Shown piece after piece: positions 1 to 42,338 of a stretch of DNA of 64,000 nt (positions are counted from its first letter, which is position 1; every line of letters begins with the position of its first letter). The position numbers and the translations under genes are program-made. The notes beneath the pieces are model-generated. The model was not told the origin of the DNA. It was given only the letters and a program-made list of their open reading frames with translations, and searched no databases. This DNA is from Myoxocephalus aenaeus (lineage: Eukaryota > Chordata > Actinopteri > Perciformes > Cottidae), in assembly GCA_038501785.1 (NCBI GenBank), contig JBAMJR010000097.1, forward strand, positions 4,093,001 to 4,157,000, written 5' to 3'.

Positions 1-374
1 TCGAGCAACGCTTCCAGCTCCGCCCACAGTGACGAGAAGTGGTATGAAGTCGGCTCGCGTTCAGGAGTGCGGAGCGATCTCGAGCTCAGCGGCTATCTTC
101 AGGGCACCTCCACTGACAGCGGCATCGATGCCACCTCCTTCACTGCCACACAAAGCAGCACAGCTTCCTCCACTGGTGCCTTCAGGGCCAAAGACAAAAT
201 CCAAAGGCAGGATGACACAGCAGGCAGCCAGAGGGCCACGGACTCTTCTCCTCCAATCCCAGACTCTCTCGTCGCCATCGGAGGCAGTGAGATCCCGGCG
301 ACGAGTCCACCAGCCTTTCCACTAGTACCTGATAGTGGCTCCTACAGCCAGAGTGACGCCGCCTCCCACTCCAG
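1..374 (+). CDS. SIPA1L1: SIPA1L1 coding exon (partial at 5' side)
   Basis: Open in frame 1 from the first base. It is serine-rich and contains SSNASSSAHSDEKW and STDSGIDATSF, typical of the low-complexity linker of the SIPA1L family. The donor is ccag|gtgtgc, leaving two bases that are completed by the next exon. The open frame continues to a stop at 412-414, but that extension is intronic read-through. Confidence 0.85.
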
Positions 375-493
375 GTGTGCTGCTGTTCTGTCTGAGTCAG
401 CTGTAGGCAGCTGAGGAATTTGTGGACCTCCGTTGATGGTTCATTAAACAGAATGAATCATTGTGGTCCACATGTATCCTGTATCATCCCAGA

Positions 494-592
<99 letters not shown>

Positions 593-3500
593 AAAATGAG
601 GTTTCGCATTTATATATACAGTATATCTCCTGGCATCCATGATAGAAAGTGCTTGAAGTTGCTAGAAATGCAGACTGTGAGCTCAGCACTGTTCCCCCTC
701 TTCTAAATCCCACTTCCTTTTGAATCAACTAAAGCTTTCCTCCGTCTCCTCTTCACTCAGCCAGAAATAACTCTGCTCCACCAGACCTGTACATTGGCAG
801 CTTTGTTTTATAGTATGTGCACGCACAGGCGCGCCAGCACACAGGCACCAAACCTGCTGTTTGAAAATTCAAGCTTTTATTTCAAACTACAGAGAAATGT
901 TGTTTGAAGTGCAAGGACACCGTGTCCTATTTTTTTTTTTCTTTCTAAAGTTATTAGTTGATCGCATCTGCAGAGATGGCATGCAATGTAGCGCTGGATT
1001 AGGTTGCAACTGCTAAAATATTATGACAGTTTGAGCTAGAATATCTGGAGATATTGGTGCTTCATCAATCATGCTAATTGAAGCAAGATAAAATCAAATT
1101 AAGCACCAAAAAACAGACATAAATAGTCTAATAGTTTGTCTCCTCTTCCTCCAGTACACTCAGTTCTGGCCACTCGGGGAGTCCCATGGACCAGGGGCAA
1201 GACGAGGCGGCGGCCGCAGCGACCTCGCCTACGTCACCGGGCAGCAAGAGTTTCTACCCTCGTCAAGGAGCGACCTCCAAGTACCTGATTGGCTGGAGGA
1301 AACCTGGTGGGACAGTTAACTCTGTAGACTTTGGCAGCACTCGCAAGTAAGATCGGAACTGTATCCCCTGCAATGCTGTATGTTGAGAAAATTATCATTC
1401 AGTGTAGAAATACATCCAGCTGTCGGTTGTGTTGTTTGAGAGACTGGGGAAAGGAATTAATATTTTGTTACATTTTGTCTCTCATAATAACACCTTTTTT
1501 AGTTTGTCCAACAATGCCACCATGTGGTGTAGCTGGGTTTTTATTTATCTTTTTGTTCCCAGAGAAGGGTGACTAAACATAATTGCTCTTAATCATTCAT
1601 TTCATGCAGCATATGTCTCATTGTTTTGCCCAAAGGGCGATTGCATCATTTGTGGTTGATGGCAACTGCTGTTTTCTCACTGTACAGCTGCTCATCAAAC
1701 CAAAGATTATTCCGAGTGAAGCAATGAAGTGGTTAGGCGTCTTGTCGAGGGCATTTCAACATCACAGAGAATAGTTGAGCAGCTCATTCACAGATTCCCA
1801 TCCAGTCTCAGAATTTGAACTGCTGACAGGCATATTTTTGGTCATTCTTGGTCATCACCTTTTGCTTACTGATTTGCTATATAATGTGTGTTATTTGGAT
1901 TTAAGCGATATCTCTGAGTTGAATCTTGCTTCTGTCTCCAGACGGCACCAGAGCGATGGTCTGCTGGGTGGTCAGCCGCAGCTCAGGGCCAATCTCCGGG
2001 GCTCCCAGTCGCCCCAGCGGCACACTGCCAAGTCCAGCCTGGAAGAAGACTTGAAGAAGCTCATCACACTTGACAGCCCTCCACCTACTACAAGTGAAGA
2101 GAAGGTACTAAGAGAGGCTGTGGGCGAATTTTTCCAGACTGATGCTAGCAACGTAGTGCAGTGATTCCTGACCAATTTTTTAAAATGAGCATTTGCATTT
2201 CATTGTTTCACTTTGTTTCACCTGTCCGTTTCCATTCCTTTTCTGAAGCCGTTGTTTCCGGGTCCGCCGCCCACTCGCCGCTCCCTCCACAGAACCCTGT
2301 CGGATGAGAGTATTTACAGTGGGCAGAGGGAGCCATCCTCCAATGGGCAGCGCGACACGCCTACTGACCTTCTGTTCAGCTGCTCCACCATGCCCCGCTC
2401 ACCCACCGCTCGCCATGGACCAAGCCGACGAGCATCACACAAATCCCTGGGTGAATGTTCAGTCTGTAGCTGATCATAGATGATGCATATTTTGTATTTT
2501 GTATTTTGTAGAAAAGTAATGAAGTAGAATAAAATGTTTGAATCCATAGTAAATATGGTTTGTCAACTTAATCTCAAAAAGACTTAAAATAGACACCTCC
2601 GAAGACTTACCGGCAGCTGTTGGCTGCACAATTTCTCTATTTTTTTTCTGTCCACTATGTTTTACGTTGCTGTTTCTTCTTCCCAGGAGACCTGTCAGCC
2701 CCAGAGCGCTCAGAGCTGGAGCTGGAGAGGAAGAGGCAGCAGCTGCAGGACGCTGTCCTCATGCCACTGCCTGACACTGGGGCAGATGGCCCGCTGGACT
2801 GGGCCCACCTGGTAGACGCCGCCAAGGCCTTTGAGGGTAGGCACACGTGTTTTCATTTCCTCCTCAAAATCAATGGAAGTGAAGCTTAATGACAGATATT
2901 ACTTTTCAAGTGGTATGTGTGGCCAACTGCCATCGTTATCCTCACCAGAAGAGGGCACTGTTGGTCTGTATTTGTTCATTCTCCAAGTCTAATAATACCT
3001 CTTTGAACTGTTTTTTTATTCAGAGCAGAGGCTGGTCTTCCTTGTAGCCCAAGAGGAGAGCTCCATGGCTGAGAGTGAAGCAGCCACCAGTCCGCAGCAG
3101 GCTGAGCCTCAGGCAGCCCCGCTGAGACAGCCCTCGCCTGGGTAAGAGGCCTCGGGTTCATGGCCCGGGACCAGTGTTTGCTTTAATCCACTGGTTTCCA
3201 GCATTGTTCCATGGAAGTCCCTGTAGATTTCACTCCAGTGAAACACTACAGCAGCTGATCACATATTAGTCCTCCATTCTGGTTCACTGCATGCTAAACA
3301 GTCAAATCAGCAACTATAGTGTACAAAGTAAACCTCTACAGGACTTGAAAAGGGCAAGCTTTTGATTGCAGCGCAGCTTTAAGCACTGCTTCAGCTTCAC
3401 TCTGATGTTTCAGTGTGCGTTCCCGCTAATGTCCTGGTTGTCCTTTTTCACAGAGAGACTCCGGCCTGCCTGATGGGGAAGGTCAACCAGCTGGAGTCGA

Positions 3501-4021
3501 TGGTGAAAGTGCTACAGGAGGATTTGAAGAAAGTGAGTCATCTTTCAGTAAGACTTGAACTGACAAGATGTGCTATATCAGATGTAATTGTTTGAATGTC
3601 AAAAGCTGGGCTTCAACTCACAATAAGTAGATATCAAGCAGCTGTTTAGTTAAAGGTAGTTAAATCGCTCATGAAAAACAAGATGAAAGGCATTGCATTT
3701 TCATAGCTTTTTTTTCTTTCTTATAATGTTGTTCTCCAAACATTGTTTTGTAAAAAGCCAGTATAGAACTGGGAAGCATTGAATTACTGGAATAATCTTC
3801 TTGTCAATTTTTTTACTTCAAGTAAGTCGGTTGTTGAACCTGAGATCACACTGCTCGCACATCTTTGTCGCCACCAGGAGAAGGATGCCAAGGTGTCTCT
3901 GCAGGCTCAGATCCAGAACCTGCGAGAGGACAACCAGCGTCTCCTGGAGGAGTCCTACAGCGCCTCAGCCAAGCTCAAGAAGTTCACAGAGTGGGTCTTT
4001 AACACCATCGACATGAACTGA
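1..4021 (+). CDS. SIPA1L1: SIPA1L1, 3' part (last eight coding exons)
   Basis: C-terminal part of a signal-induced proliferation-associated 1-like protein, a Rap GTPase-activating protein of the postsynaptic density and cytoskeleton. Coding exons: 1-374 (starts before the window), 1155-1346, 1942-2104, 2249-2450, 2687-2836, 3024-3141, 3454-3532, 3878-4021. All junctions are GT-AG and the reading frame is continuous to TGA at 4019-4021. Recognisable family blocks in order: STDSGIDATSF, FYPRQGATSKYLIGW, RRSLHRTLSDESIY, LMPLPDTGADGPLDW with LVDAAKAFE, and a C-terminal coiled coil ending KLKKFTEWVFNTIDMN. The RapGAP and PDZ domains would lie upstream, outside the window. SIPA1L1 is preferred over SIPA1L2/L3 because RGS6 and DPF3 follow, as in mammals. 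Which teleost ohnolog (a or b) cannot be told here. Confidence 0.9.
498..590. repeat. (GT)n microsatellite, 93 bp
   Basis: Pure GT/TG run in the SIPA1L1 intron after the first exon seen here. Confidence 0.98.
1155..1346 (+). CDS. SIPA1L1: SIPA1L1 coding exon
   Basis: Acceptor ctcctcttcctccag, donor cgcaa|gtaag. Encodes a serine/alanine-rich segment and then FYPRQGATSKYLIGWRKPGG, a block strongly conserved in SIPA1L proteins. Length 192 nt. The phase is compatible with both neighbours. It is missing from long-ORF searches because it lacks an internal ATG frame of its own. Confidence 0.85.
1942..2104 (+). CDS. SIPA1L1: SIPA1L1 coding exon
   Basis: Acceptor ttctgtctccag. Encodes KRHQSDGLLGGQPQ and then SSLEEDLKKLITLDSPPP, matching the SSLEEDLKKLI block of the family. 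I place the donor at gagaag|gtacta because it joins in phase 0 to the next exon. The reading frame runs on to 2164, so a longer donor use is not formally excluded. Confidence 0.8.
2249..2450 (+). CDS. SIPA1L1: SIPA1L1 coding exon
   Basis: Acceptor ttccattccttttctgaag, donor ccctgg|gtgaat. Contains TRRSLHRTLSDESIYSGQRE, one of the clearest SIPA1L signatures, followed by TDLLFSCSTMPRSP. It leaves one base for the next exon. Confidence 0.85.
2687..2836 (+). CDS. SIPA1L1: SIPA1L1 coding exon
   Basis: Acceptor cttcttcccag, donor ttgagg|gtaggc. Encodes GDLSAPERSELELERKRQQ and then the conserved VLMPLPDTGADGPLDW and LVDAAKAFE. Phases fit on both sides. Confidence 0.85.
3024..3141 (+). CDS. SIPA1L1: SIPA1L1 coding exon
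   Basis: Acceptor gtttttttattcag, donor gcctgg|gtaaga. Encodes EQRLVFLVAQEESSMAESE and a proline/glutamine-rich spacer. This is a poorly conserved linker, recognised by splice signals, phase and position. Confidence 0.8.
3454..3532 (+). CDS. SIPA1L1: SIPA1L1 coding exon (coiled coil, first half)
   Basis: Acceptor gtcctttttcacag, donor aagaaa|gtgagt. Encodes GKVNQLESMVKVLQEDLKK with hydrophobic heptad spacing. It begins the C-terminal coiled coil (leucine-zipper-like region) of the family. Confidence 0.85.
3878..4021 (+). CDS. SIPA1L1: SIPA1L1 terminal coding exon
   Basis: Acceptor gtcgccaccag, stop TGA at 4019-4021. The 47 residues finish the coiled coil (VSLQAQIQNLREDNQRLLEE) and end with KLKKFTEWVFNTIDMN, close to the exact C-terminus expected for SIPA1L1. 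Confidence 0.9.
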   Translation, partial: EKDAKVSLQAQIQNLREDNQRLLEESYSASAKLKKFTEWVFNTIDMN

Positions 4022-4101
4022 TGCACACAGCCGCAGACTGCTCGACATTAGGACATTTGACCACTACTCAAGCTGATCTGAAACTTGGTTGTTCATTGCT
4101 G

Positions 4102-4136
<35 letters not shown>

Positions 4137-5098
4137 CACACGCCACATAATTACTTATAAACACTCTCATCATGAACGTTTACTCTCGGGCTTTTACAAA
4201 CCAGTGCCAACATGGACTTACACGTCATCCGTCTTCAGCCTTCTGGGTAGGATCACCATGAAAGACTTTGGGGAAAGAACAGGGGAATAGCGTTAAAAGA
4301 GCATCGGTGAAACTGTGCGCCCGTTTTGATCAGCATGCACTCCCCTCCTTAGAATTTCGCAAACATGATGTTTTGTGTCCGCTCTAATGGATTGTTGATA
4401 CCCTTGCATGTCAGAGACAGCGAGATGTCGAAACTAACCGAGAGGGATTTAAAGTCCCTGTACCCATTTATCTCCCCAGCTAACCTAATTACAAGCGAAC
4501 AGATTTCCAATTAAAAAGCCCCAACACAATTTAAAATGTGTTTCTCTAATGCAAATAGGCTCCGATAGAGCTTTACTCTTTCTAAGAATTAGGTGACAGT
4601 GTGTTGTAAATTATCAATTTTCACTGATTATTTTGTATTACTAACCAAAAGAAAAAAAGCTAAATGAGATGATGGGAGATGTGCTTTCTCGGAAGCAGCA
4701 TAGGTAGGTAGACACAGACCGACCCTCTGCATAGCACATACCTGTAAACACTGTCAGGTCAAGTCTGTCATGCCTATGCACTGTAATAAGAAGTGTATCA
4801 AATGTCTAACTTCTAGAGGGTTAAAAGCAAGTAAAACTTGAAAAGGACTACTGGTCACAAGCTGATGAAAAGAATATGTATTTTAAAATCACAGAACAAA
4901 ATGTTCAGTTCAGTGTCACCTATTCAGATTATTGTAAATAATATGATGTTAACATTTATTTTCTCACCTCTGCCCTTGATATATGTAAAGAGTATTTATG
5001 ACAAAGATGAAAATAAAAAGTCGTATGCAGTCAGAGATCTGCATGTACTTATAATGGCCAGTCACCTATATGAGAGAAAAATGTTAATTGCCGTTAAC

Positions 5099-5193
<95 letters not shown>

Positions 5194-5880
5194 TCTTTTT
5201 TTCTTCTCATAAACAGAAAAAAAGCTACAATTTGTATCAAAAATATAAATTCTTATGTCCTTACAGTTTATGCAGTGGATTGATTGACAGCGCCACCTGG
5301 TGCTGACAACATGCCCTCCACCCATAGCATGCTTCAATGCCTCAATCTGATCCTTATTCTTGAGATTAAATCGGTACTGTTAAACATATGATTACACAGT
5401 AAAATAATGTGTAAATCCTGAATAGCTACAGCGTTCTCTGTAGTGTGTAAATCTGCTTGTAAACCAGACCTGAATTTGGTCTGTAGATAACCACAGAAAG
5501 TCCTTATTTAAGCCTCATAACTGTTCCTTTTGTACTTGGATACTGTGCAACTGTATATAAGAAGAGTTTGATATTCATCGGAATTTGCACCTTCATTCTT
5601 ATTTTTTAAGATTATTTTTTATGGCTTTCTGCTTTATTGGCTAGGATATAGTGGAGAATGAAAGGCGCTATATGAGAGATAAACAGGGGAGACCTAAGAC
5701 AGGACAGAGACCCTGAGCCGGACTCGAGACGAATGAGTCCCAGGCCCCTAGCACAGCAGACCGCCCCTGCCACCTTCATTATGAACATGTGTGACAGCAT
5801 GTGATCCTTTCCATTGAGCTGTGATGTGTAAAAATGTGTATATCTATTAAAGATATTTTGTTGAATTACACTTTGCCTCA
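4022..5880 (+). other. SIPA1L1 3' UTR and downstream DNA
   Basis: Non-coding. Contains a short (CA)n at 4102-4128, AATAAA at 5012-5017, an 87-bp (TA)n tract at 5099-5185 and ATTAAA at 5846-5851. Either hexamer could be the poly(A) signal. The true 3' end cannot be decided from sequence alone. Confidence 0.45.
5099..5185. repeat. (TA)n microsatellite, 87 bp, then T-tract
   Basis: Uninterrupted AT/TA run followed by a T-rich tract to 5213, downstream of SIPA1L1. Confidence 0.98.
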
Positions 5881-8258
5881 CAGTGGTCTTTTTTTGGCGT
5901 GGCAGATATATATATACGATGAATATTCCTTTCAAGACGGATTTCCTAACAAAAACAAACACACGGTAGTCTCCCTGACACGAGCCTCGATCACACTGAT
6001 TGATGGGTGAGGATGACCTCTGAGACTCCCAAGGTGAAGACATGAACGATAATGGTTCCAAGAAATGGCGGGAGTGTGAAGTCTTGCAGAGTTATGGCTA
6101 TACTGCTGCAAAGCTATTTTAAGATATGGAGCCAATTTGGCTTTCATGTTTTTTTTGTTTTTTTTTGGTCTGCCTTTTTTAAATAATAAACACATGGCCA
6201 CATGCAGGCTACATTCATTAGAGGTGTTGGTAGCTAGAATGTCCATGAAGGGATCCATTTCTGGTTGACTCCAATGGAGAAGGGGCACCGCATCTATTCC
6301 TAGTTCTGTGCAAAAAAATGCATTTGTCAAGCTTCAAGCTAATGTTAGAATCCCAGTTCCACACGTCGTGTTTTCAGTCCCCTCCTCTTCTTCCACAGTG
6401 TTTCCTTGATGAGCTGCAGTGGAGGAAGAGTAAGGAGTAACGCGTCTGCAGACGAGCTGGCAGCTCTGCTACTTTGAGCCACGAGGTTTACGTCGACACG
6501 CGAGGATGCTCACCGTGACGACGCTAACACGATCATGTTTAGTATTTACACCACGCTATTCAGCCCATAGACTGCCGGTTTAGCCTGTTGTGCCAATTTC
6601 TGCTGGTTGGCACTAAGCACAAAGTTGTACTGGGCCACGAACCAAAGTTTTCCATTTCAGCTCGATACATGGCGAATTATAAAGTACCCTCTACGGGCCG
6701 GGAATATCTGTTGCAAATGAGGTATTTCAGCTGACTGACCCATTTCTGTCCCTGGAGTCACGCTTCTAGCGTGGCTAATAAAGGGAATAATAAAACTTTG
6801 AAATATACCGACTTGATTTTTCTCATTTAGACTCTCGTATTTACTTTGATTGATCATCTCATTGAAAACGTGTCTCGGACCAAAATCTCTCAGTCCTTAC
6901 AAACACACAAGAGCATGTGATCCTTGTCGTTAGACGGACTTGAAAAGTTGTAAACGCATCCTTTTTAATATATTCCCTTTAATAATGAATATCTCCATAT
7001 GTCGTGTGTGTGTGTGTGTGTGAGAAGTGTTGCTCCCCGGCAGTGGTATGGCTGTGAACAGGCTGCTCAATAATTTAGCATTAATGCAGATTATAGCAGG
7101 GCTGCCCCCCCCCCGTATTCCAGATTAGAGAAGGCCCTGTCTGCCTGTCTGTCTGCCTGTCTGTCACGTTGGTAATGATGGTGTTCCTTAATGCCGGAGC
7201 AGCTCACAGGGCAGTAAGATATGCAGGTCAGTGCCGTGTGGGTCATGTGTGTGGCTTGTTGTAATCAGGGGGGATGGGTGGTTATGTCATATTGCTAAAT
7301 GGTACATGTGAGGTATGGCCTCCGTGTAGTTGTGATAGCTCTTACAATATGGGGGATGGTGGGATCTACGGTAATATACAGTACCTGCTGAAAAGTATGA
7401 TAGCAATGTGTGGGGTATCTGAAACTAATGGTTTCACATTCTAATAGGCACGCCACTCAGTTTCCCTTGGTTACCGCGTTTACTGAGAACAACCGTTTTG
7501 AATTTTCTTCGTCTGCTTTGGCCTGAAGGAAATTTGACTTTTCTTTTTCCCTGCGTGAGGAATATTTAAAGCGCCTCAAATATCTTCAAACGCAATAAAG
7601 AGGGGGCTTTAGAGCCCAAGACCTTTTGCTCGGATACGACAGAGAGAAGAACACATGGTGGAGGAAAGCGAGCCAGAGAGTTATCCGATAACTGGTGAAC
7701 TGGTTCCGTCAACACAAACATCTGCATGTGTGTGTGTGTTCACGCTACATGCATGCTTTCACAAATTGGCCATGCCATGTATTTCTTGAGTATCCTCCTT
7801 GGGGGCTTTTGGGATCTCATTTATTGCAGAGAAAAAAAGAAGAAAAAAAAAAAAGGTTCATTCGTTTGAGTTTGCCATTTAAGCTCGACTGATTCCAGAG
7901 TTTCCATAAAGAGATGGAAGGAGGAGAACACGGACATGCAGAGAGGGGACAAGCTGGAGACGGAAATAGAGTGCATGCGTCCCATCCTCAAGCACAACAA
8001 TTTAATTTTATAGCAATGTGAGGAGATGGATATGCTTTGAATGGGAAAATTGAAAAGCGTTATCTCTGAGGTTGCTTGCTCAAAGAGTCTGTAATATATA
8101 TTTATAGCCCGCATCTGTGTCTGTGCTCAGAAACAGTAACTTGTTTTTATATTAGCATTTCAATATCCTCCTAATGAAATGTTTCTCATGTTCAGCATCA
8201 GTGGGCGCTGCTGCAGTGTGCATCTCTCTGTCCTCCTTTCCTCTATGCTGTGTATCCA

Positions 8259-8271
8259 CCACACACACACA

Positions 8272-8332
<61 letters not shown>
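8259..8332. repeat. (CA)n microsatellite
   Basis: CA run with one cgcg interruption. (CT)n tracts follow at 8437-8471 and 8646-8676. Confidence 0.97.
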
Positions 8333-8334
<2 letters not shown>

Positions 8335-8433
8335 GCTGTATCTGTCTTTCTCCTCCCTCTATTTTCCTCTTTATATTCTCTCTAATTCCTTCATCCCTCC
8401 CCTTTTCCAACTTGATCTGCTCTCTATTGCACA

Positions 8434-8475
<42 letters not shown>

Positions 8476-8639
8476 CACACACACCCCTGCGCTCTCGCTC
8501 AAGCACATGCAGACAGAGGGAGAGGGGATGATCGAGATGCACACATGTGAGGATCTCCTGAACTGCCGGGGCAAGGCAGGACTTGTGAAGAGAGAAGAAG
8601 AAGAGGAGGAGGAATAGAGGAATACTGCAGTGACCAGCC

Positions 8640-8642
8640 AGC

Positions 8643-8674
<32 letters not shown>

Positions 8675-8820
8675 CGCTGCTTCATTGCTTTCATCCCCCT
8701 GTCTTCTTCATCCCCATCTCTCCCCCTTTGCCAATTATACCATGAACCTGCCTGCTGCTTGTTGCTAAGGGGGAGCCATCCGGGGGAGCAGAGTGGACGA
8801 GGCATTATTTTGTTTCTAAG
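8640..8820 (+). promoter_or_regulatory. possible RGS6 5' UTR exon (donor only)
   Basis: A candidate donor tttctaag|gtaatg at 8820/8821 follows a GC-richer, CT-rich stretch upstream of RGS6. RGS6 coding exon 1 needs an upstream non-coding exon. The stretch has a short upstream ORF starting at accatgaacctgcc. Weak evidence. Confidence 0.2.
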
Positions 8821-11578
8821 GTAATGAATGCTTCAGTAATGGCAGCTGTCAAGTGTCACAGAGCGATGTTGCGTTGCCCTAGGCTGTTCGCCTGCTGAGA
8901 TTGAACATTTTTGGGACCCACAATATGGTTCTTAGTGTAACTGGAGCACGGTTTGTTTTTACGTGTGAACTCTTTGGCAGTTTATTCAGTTGACTGGGAG
9001 TATATTGGCTTGTTTATTTGAGCCGTTGCAGGTGGGGGGGGGGGGGGGTTCTGCCCTTTCAATATGTGTGCAGTGTCCTTTTGTGTTTGTCTCCTCATAA
9101 ATTGGTGTTTGCTTGGATTTGAGGTTGTGCATGTGCAGAGACAAACACATGCACTGTACCAAAGGGCATGTTGGTGCTCTCTGGCTGTCTTGCCAGTATC
9201 TCAGCATTTCGTCCGTTTCACTATGACACCAAGCTTTCAATTAACGTCTTGTAATGGACCACTCTGTGAAGTTTGATTTGCATGCTTGAGCAAATTGGGA
9301 GGAAGTTGTTTTCTAGAATTTCCGCTTCCTGTCCACAAGGGACCTATTGGCTCGCTATTGTTTTCTTTAAGCAGGTGCTATTCAATCCATACAGCCTGCC
9401 GTTCTATACGGCCCTTGAGGCGGACGCAAAGATTAGCTGTCTAATGTGCTCAGACTCTAAAAAGAGCACGGACGTGTTAACCAATGGGGAGTGCTGCTGC
9501 ACTCCGCACTTCTGGTGGCAATAACAAACACTAAGGCGAGAGCGGATGATTACTTATTCACTCATGCGCATCACCGTGCTCTGTGGTTTAATAAATGAAA
9601 GTGTTCAACTATGGAGACAAAGCCACCTTTACAGTACACGTCTAGCTGATGGTACGCGGAATTTTAACAATTTCAATTTCCCCCTCTCTCCACCAGAGCC
9701 ATTATCTGCAGTTGTTCAGACTTGTCACATTGCACGGCTACAATTACATAATTCAACTACTCCCAATCCCTTTGCTAGCGGCCGGTCCTGGGAAAGACGC
9801 AGTGTTACTAATTCAGTTAATGTATGAAGGTTTCATACGGTGCCCGCTCATGTGTCTGTCATGAAGTACTATCCGTGTCCTCGGTGCTTTCTCCCCTCAA
9901 AAGCTCGTCATAGTTCTTTTTCAAACACAAATAGCTGTTACAGTGAAGAGTGAGGCCCAGTGAGCCATGTGATTATTTATTTTTCGGGCAGCTTTATCCT
10001 CCCCGCACTTTATTTTAAGTACTCAAAATGTATGAATGTGTCAAACGGTGTAATCCACCCCCTCACCCGTCTTTCCTCAGCATGATTAAAGGACTAATAA
10101 ATGGTTTAACCCGTTTAATACACCGAGGAGCCTTCGATGGCAAAGGGTAGCCGGGGCTAAGGGGGCTTGTTGAAGACACCAGCGTGGGTTATGGAAATCC
10201 TTAGTTAAGCAGAACTAATTCTCCTGAGAGTGAAGGAGGGAGAAGGGGGACAGCCGAGAGAAAGTGATGGGGACTTCTTAAAGTCGAAATGAAGTGAAAT
10301 ATGCGTTTTAAAACCTTATTTAAAAAAAAAAAAAAAAAAAGTTAAACATCCTCGGTCATGTTGGACTATATATGCAAAAAAAAAAATCAATTTATTATTT
10401 CTGTATCAAAATCCTATCCTCTTTTCTTCCTGTAAAAAACAACATATGGCGTATGCTTGCATAAACTATACTAACCCATTGCAACCAGCAATATCACAAC
10501 ATCCATCCATTCGTCAATCAATCTGCAACTTTTGTCATGTGGAGTGAGTCACTGTCCTCCGCCGCTCCGTGTCGTGCTCCTCTCAGGGTGAGGTGACCAT
10601 CATATGATTGCAGCATCCACACATCAGCAAACGTAGTGGCTCGCGTTGACCATAGTTAAACTATCAGCATCACTTCAGTGAGTGTTCATTCACTATGAAC
10701 ATCAGGGTTTTTTTTTAAAGAAAGATGACTCATCTCCTCAAGGCCACATTGACTTTGTGTTGTAGGCAAACATCTGTGCTGTATACATAATTACTGCCTC
10801 TTGACTCCCTGAGCTGATACTGTACTGCAGTGGGGCCCAATCTGTGTTCAGCTGAACTGATTCTTAATTGGATGTTATTTAACACTATTGATGACATGAA
10901 AGTGGATACGGTTGCAATCGTTTTGTCATACAATTAAACTGTCAATGTGGTCAAGTCTGTATTTGGACTACTATCATGTGGAGTTGCAGCTATTTATCCA
11001 TTTCCTTTATTTAACAATGTAATTTATCCACTTAAGTTTAGTTATTCCATCTAGCTTTGTATTTACCCCAAAGGGTTTTAGCTATTTCAATAGTCATGCA
11101 TTACTTTTAACTGTTTCAAACATGTATCCCTTACTTGTGTCTATTACTTTTAGTTATTTACTTAACCATTCATCTCTCTGCTCATGCTCTGCTCGAAATG
11201 TAATGTGTTCAGGAGCTGCTCCACAATCTTTCATGGTAACTGCAGAAGTGCCCCACAGGTACACATGGTTGGGAATCACTGCTGTATTGTACGTTCAAGG
11301 TTTGACTTGGCAGCTCAGTTAATATTCCGCTTACATCAGCCTACCTTGGCTCTCTTATCTGTCCACACTGACAGGCGTCTCCTTTCAGAGACAGCAGCAT
11401 ACATTTTGGCAGCTGAATGTCATGACGATAAAAAGCTGAAGGAATTTTGGTGTTCAGGGGAAATGAAAATGCTGACTGATGTTTATCGAGTTGTCATTTC
11501 GGGCTCTTCCTTAGTCCAGCCGGAGCTGGGTGCTGTGTTGATGTGGTTCATCTGTTTCTTTGACAGGACTGAGTGAAA

Positions 11579-41765
<30,187 letters not shown>

Positions 41766-42332
41766 CACAGCCGGTGCTGGGGAGGCACAGCCAGACCCTG
41801 TTGGAGGGGTGAGCGCCACACCGGAGCCGCGGCAGGGCCACAGACAGCGGAGCTGGGCTGGACAGGGCTGCTGTGGATGCTCTCACACACTGATCCCAGG
41901 ACTGCTGCCGCACTGGTAGCGCAGCACTGGGCCCGGCGGGGTGAACACCCCAAACAGAACCACTGAGGGAAAGACGGTGCTGACAAGGGGAACTTTAGCC
42001 AACCCACCACATGGCATGCAGCATACAGAATAAGCACATTCAGGCGAGGGCTGCCCTCTTTTGATCACTTTAGTCAGCAAACTAGTTAGGCTCTTTGTTA
42101 ACGTTTATATTGTTTTCATTTTATATACATGTTTATTGGATATTAAAAGCACATCTGGGGTGTTGCACCAATATTCTTTGACAAAAACTACATTTAAAAG
42201 CTATTTGCCACAGCATTTGAATTGCAATGAGTTGACTAAACAGCTGGGGCCAAGGAGGTCAAAGAGGCACATCGAAACAGATACAAACATACAGTATTTT
42301 GCAAATGTCTCTGTACTCACAAGGCAGCCAGC

Positions 42333-42338
42333 AATAAA
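42333..42338 (+). terminator. RGS6: candidate RGS6 poly(A) signal
   Basis: AATAAA about 570 bp after the RGS6 stop codon, the first perfect hexamer on the plus strand in this 3' region. Another AATAAA occurs near 43786. Which one is used is not known. Confidence 0.4.

Larger units (their letters stand above)
5881..11566. other. SIPA1L1-RGS6 intergenic region
   Basis: No supported coding exon. Holds simple repeats at 7004-7022, 8259-8332, 8437-8471 and 8646-8676, an A-tract at 10321-10340, and long unique-looking stretches. RGS6 promoter(s) and 5' UTR exons should lie here, since the first coding exon has an acceptor site in front of it. I see no convincing CpG-rich promoter. Confidence 0.5.

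Noticed and set aside
444..728. Long frames through dinucleotide repeats (also near 5062-5337, 8174-8617, 13692-14202, 22127-22309)
   Set aside because: They are repeats of Thr-His, Cys-Val or Tyr-Ile codons made by CA/GT/TA tracts and have no protein-family content.
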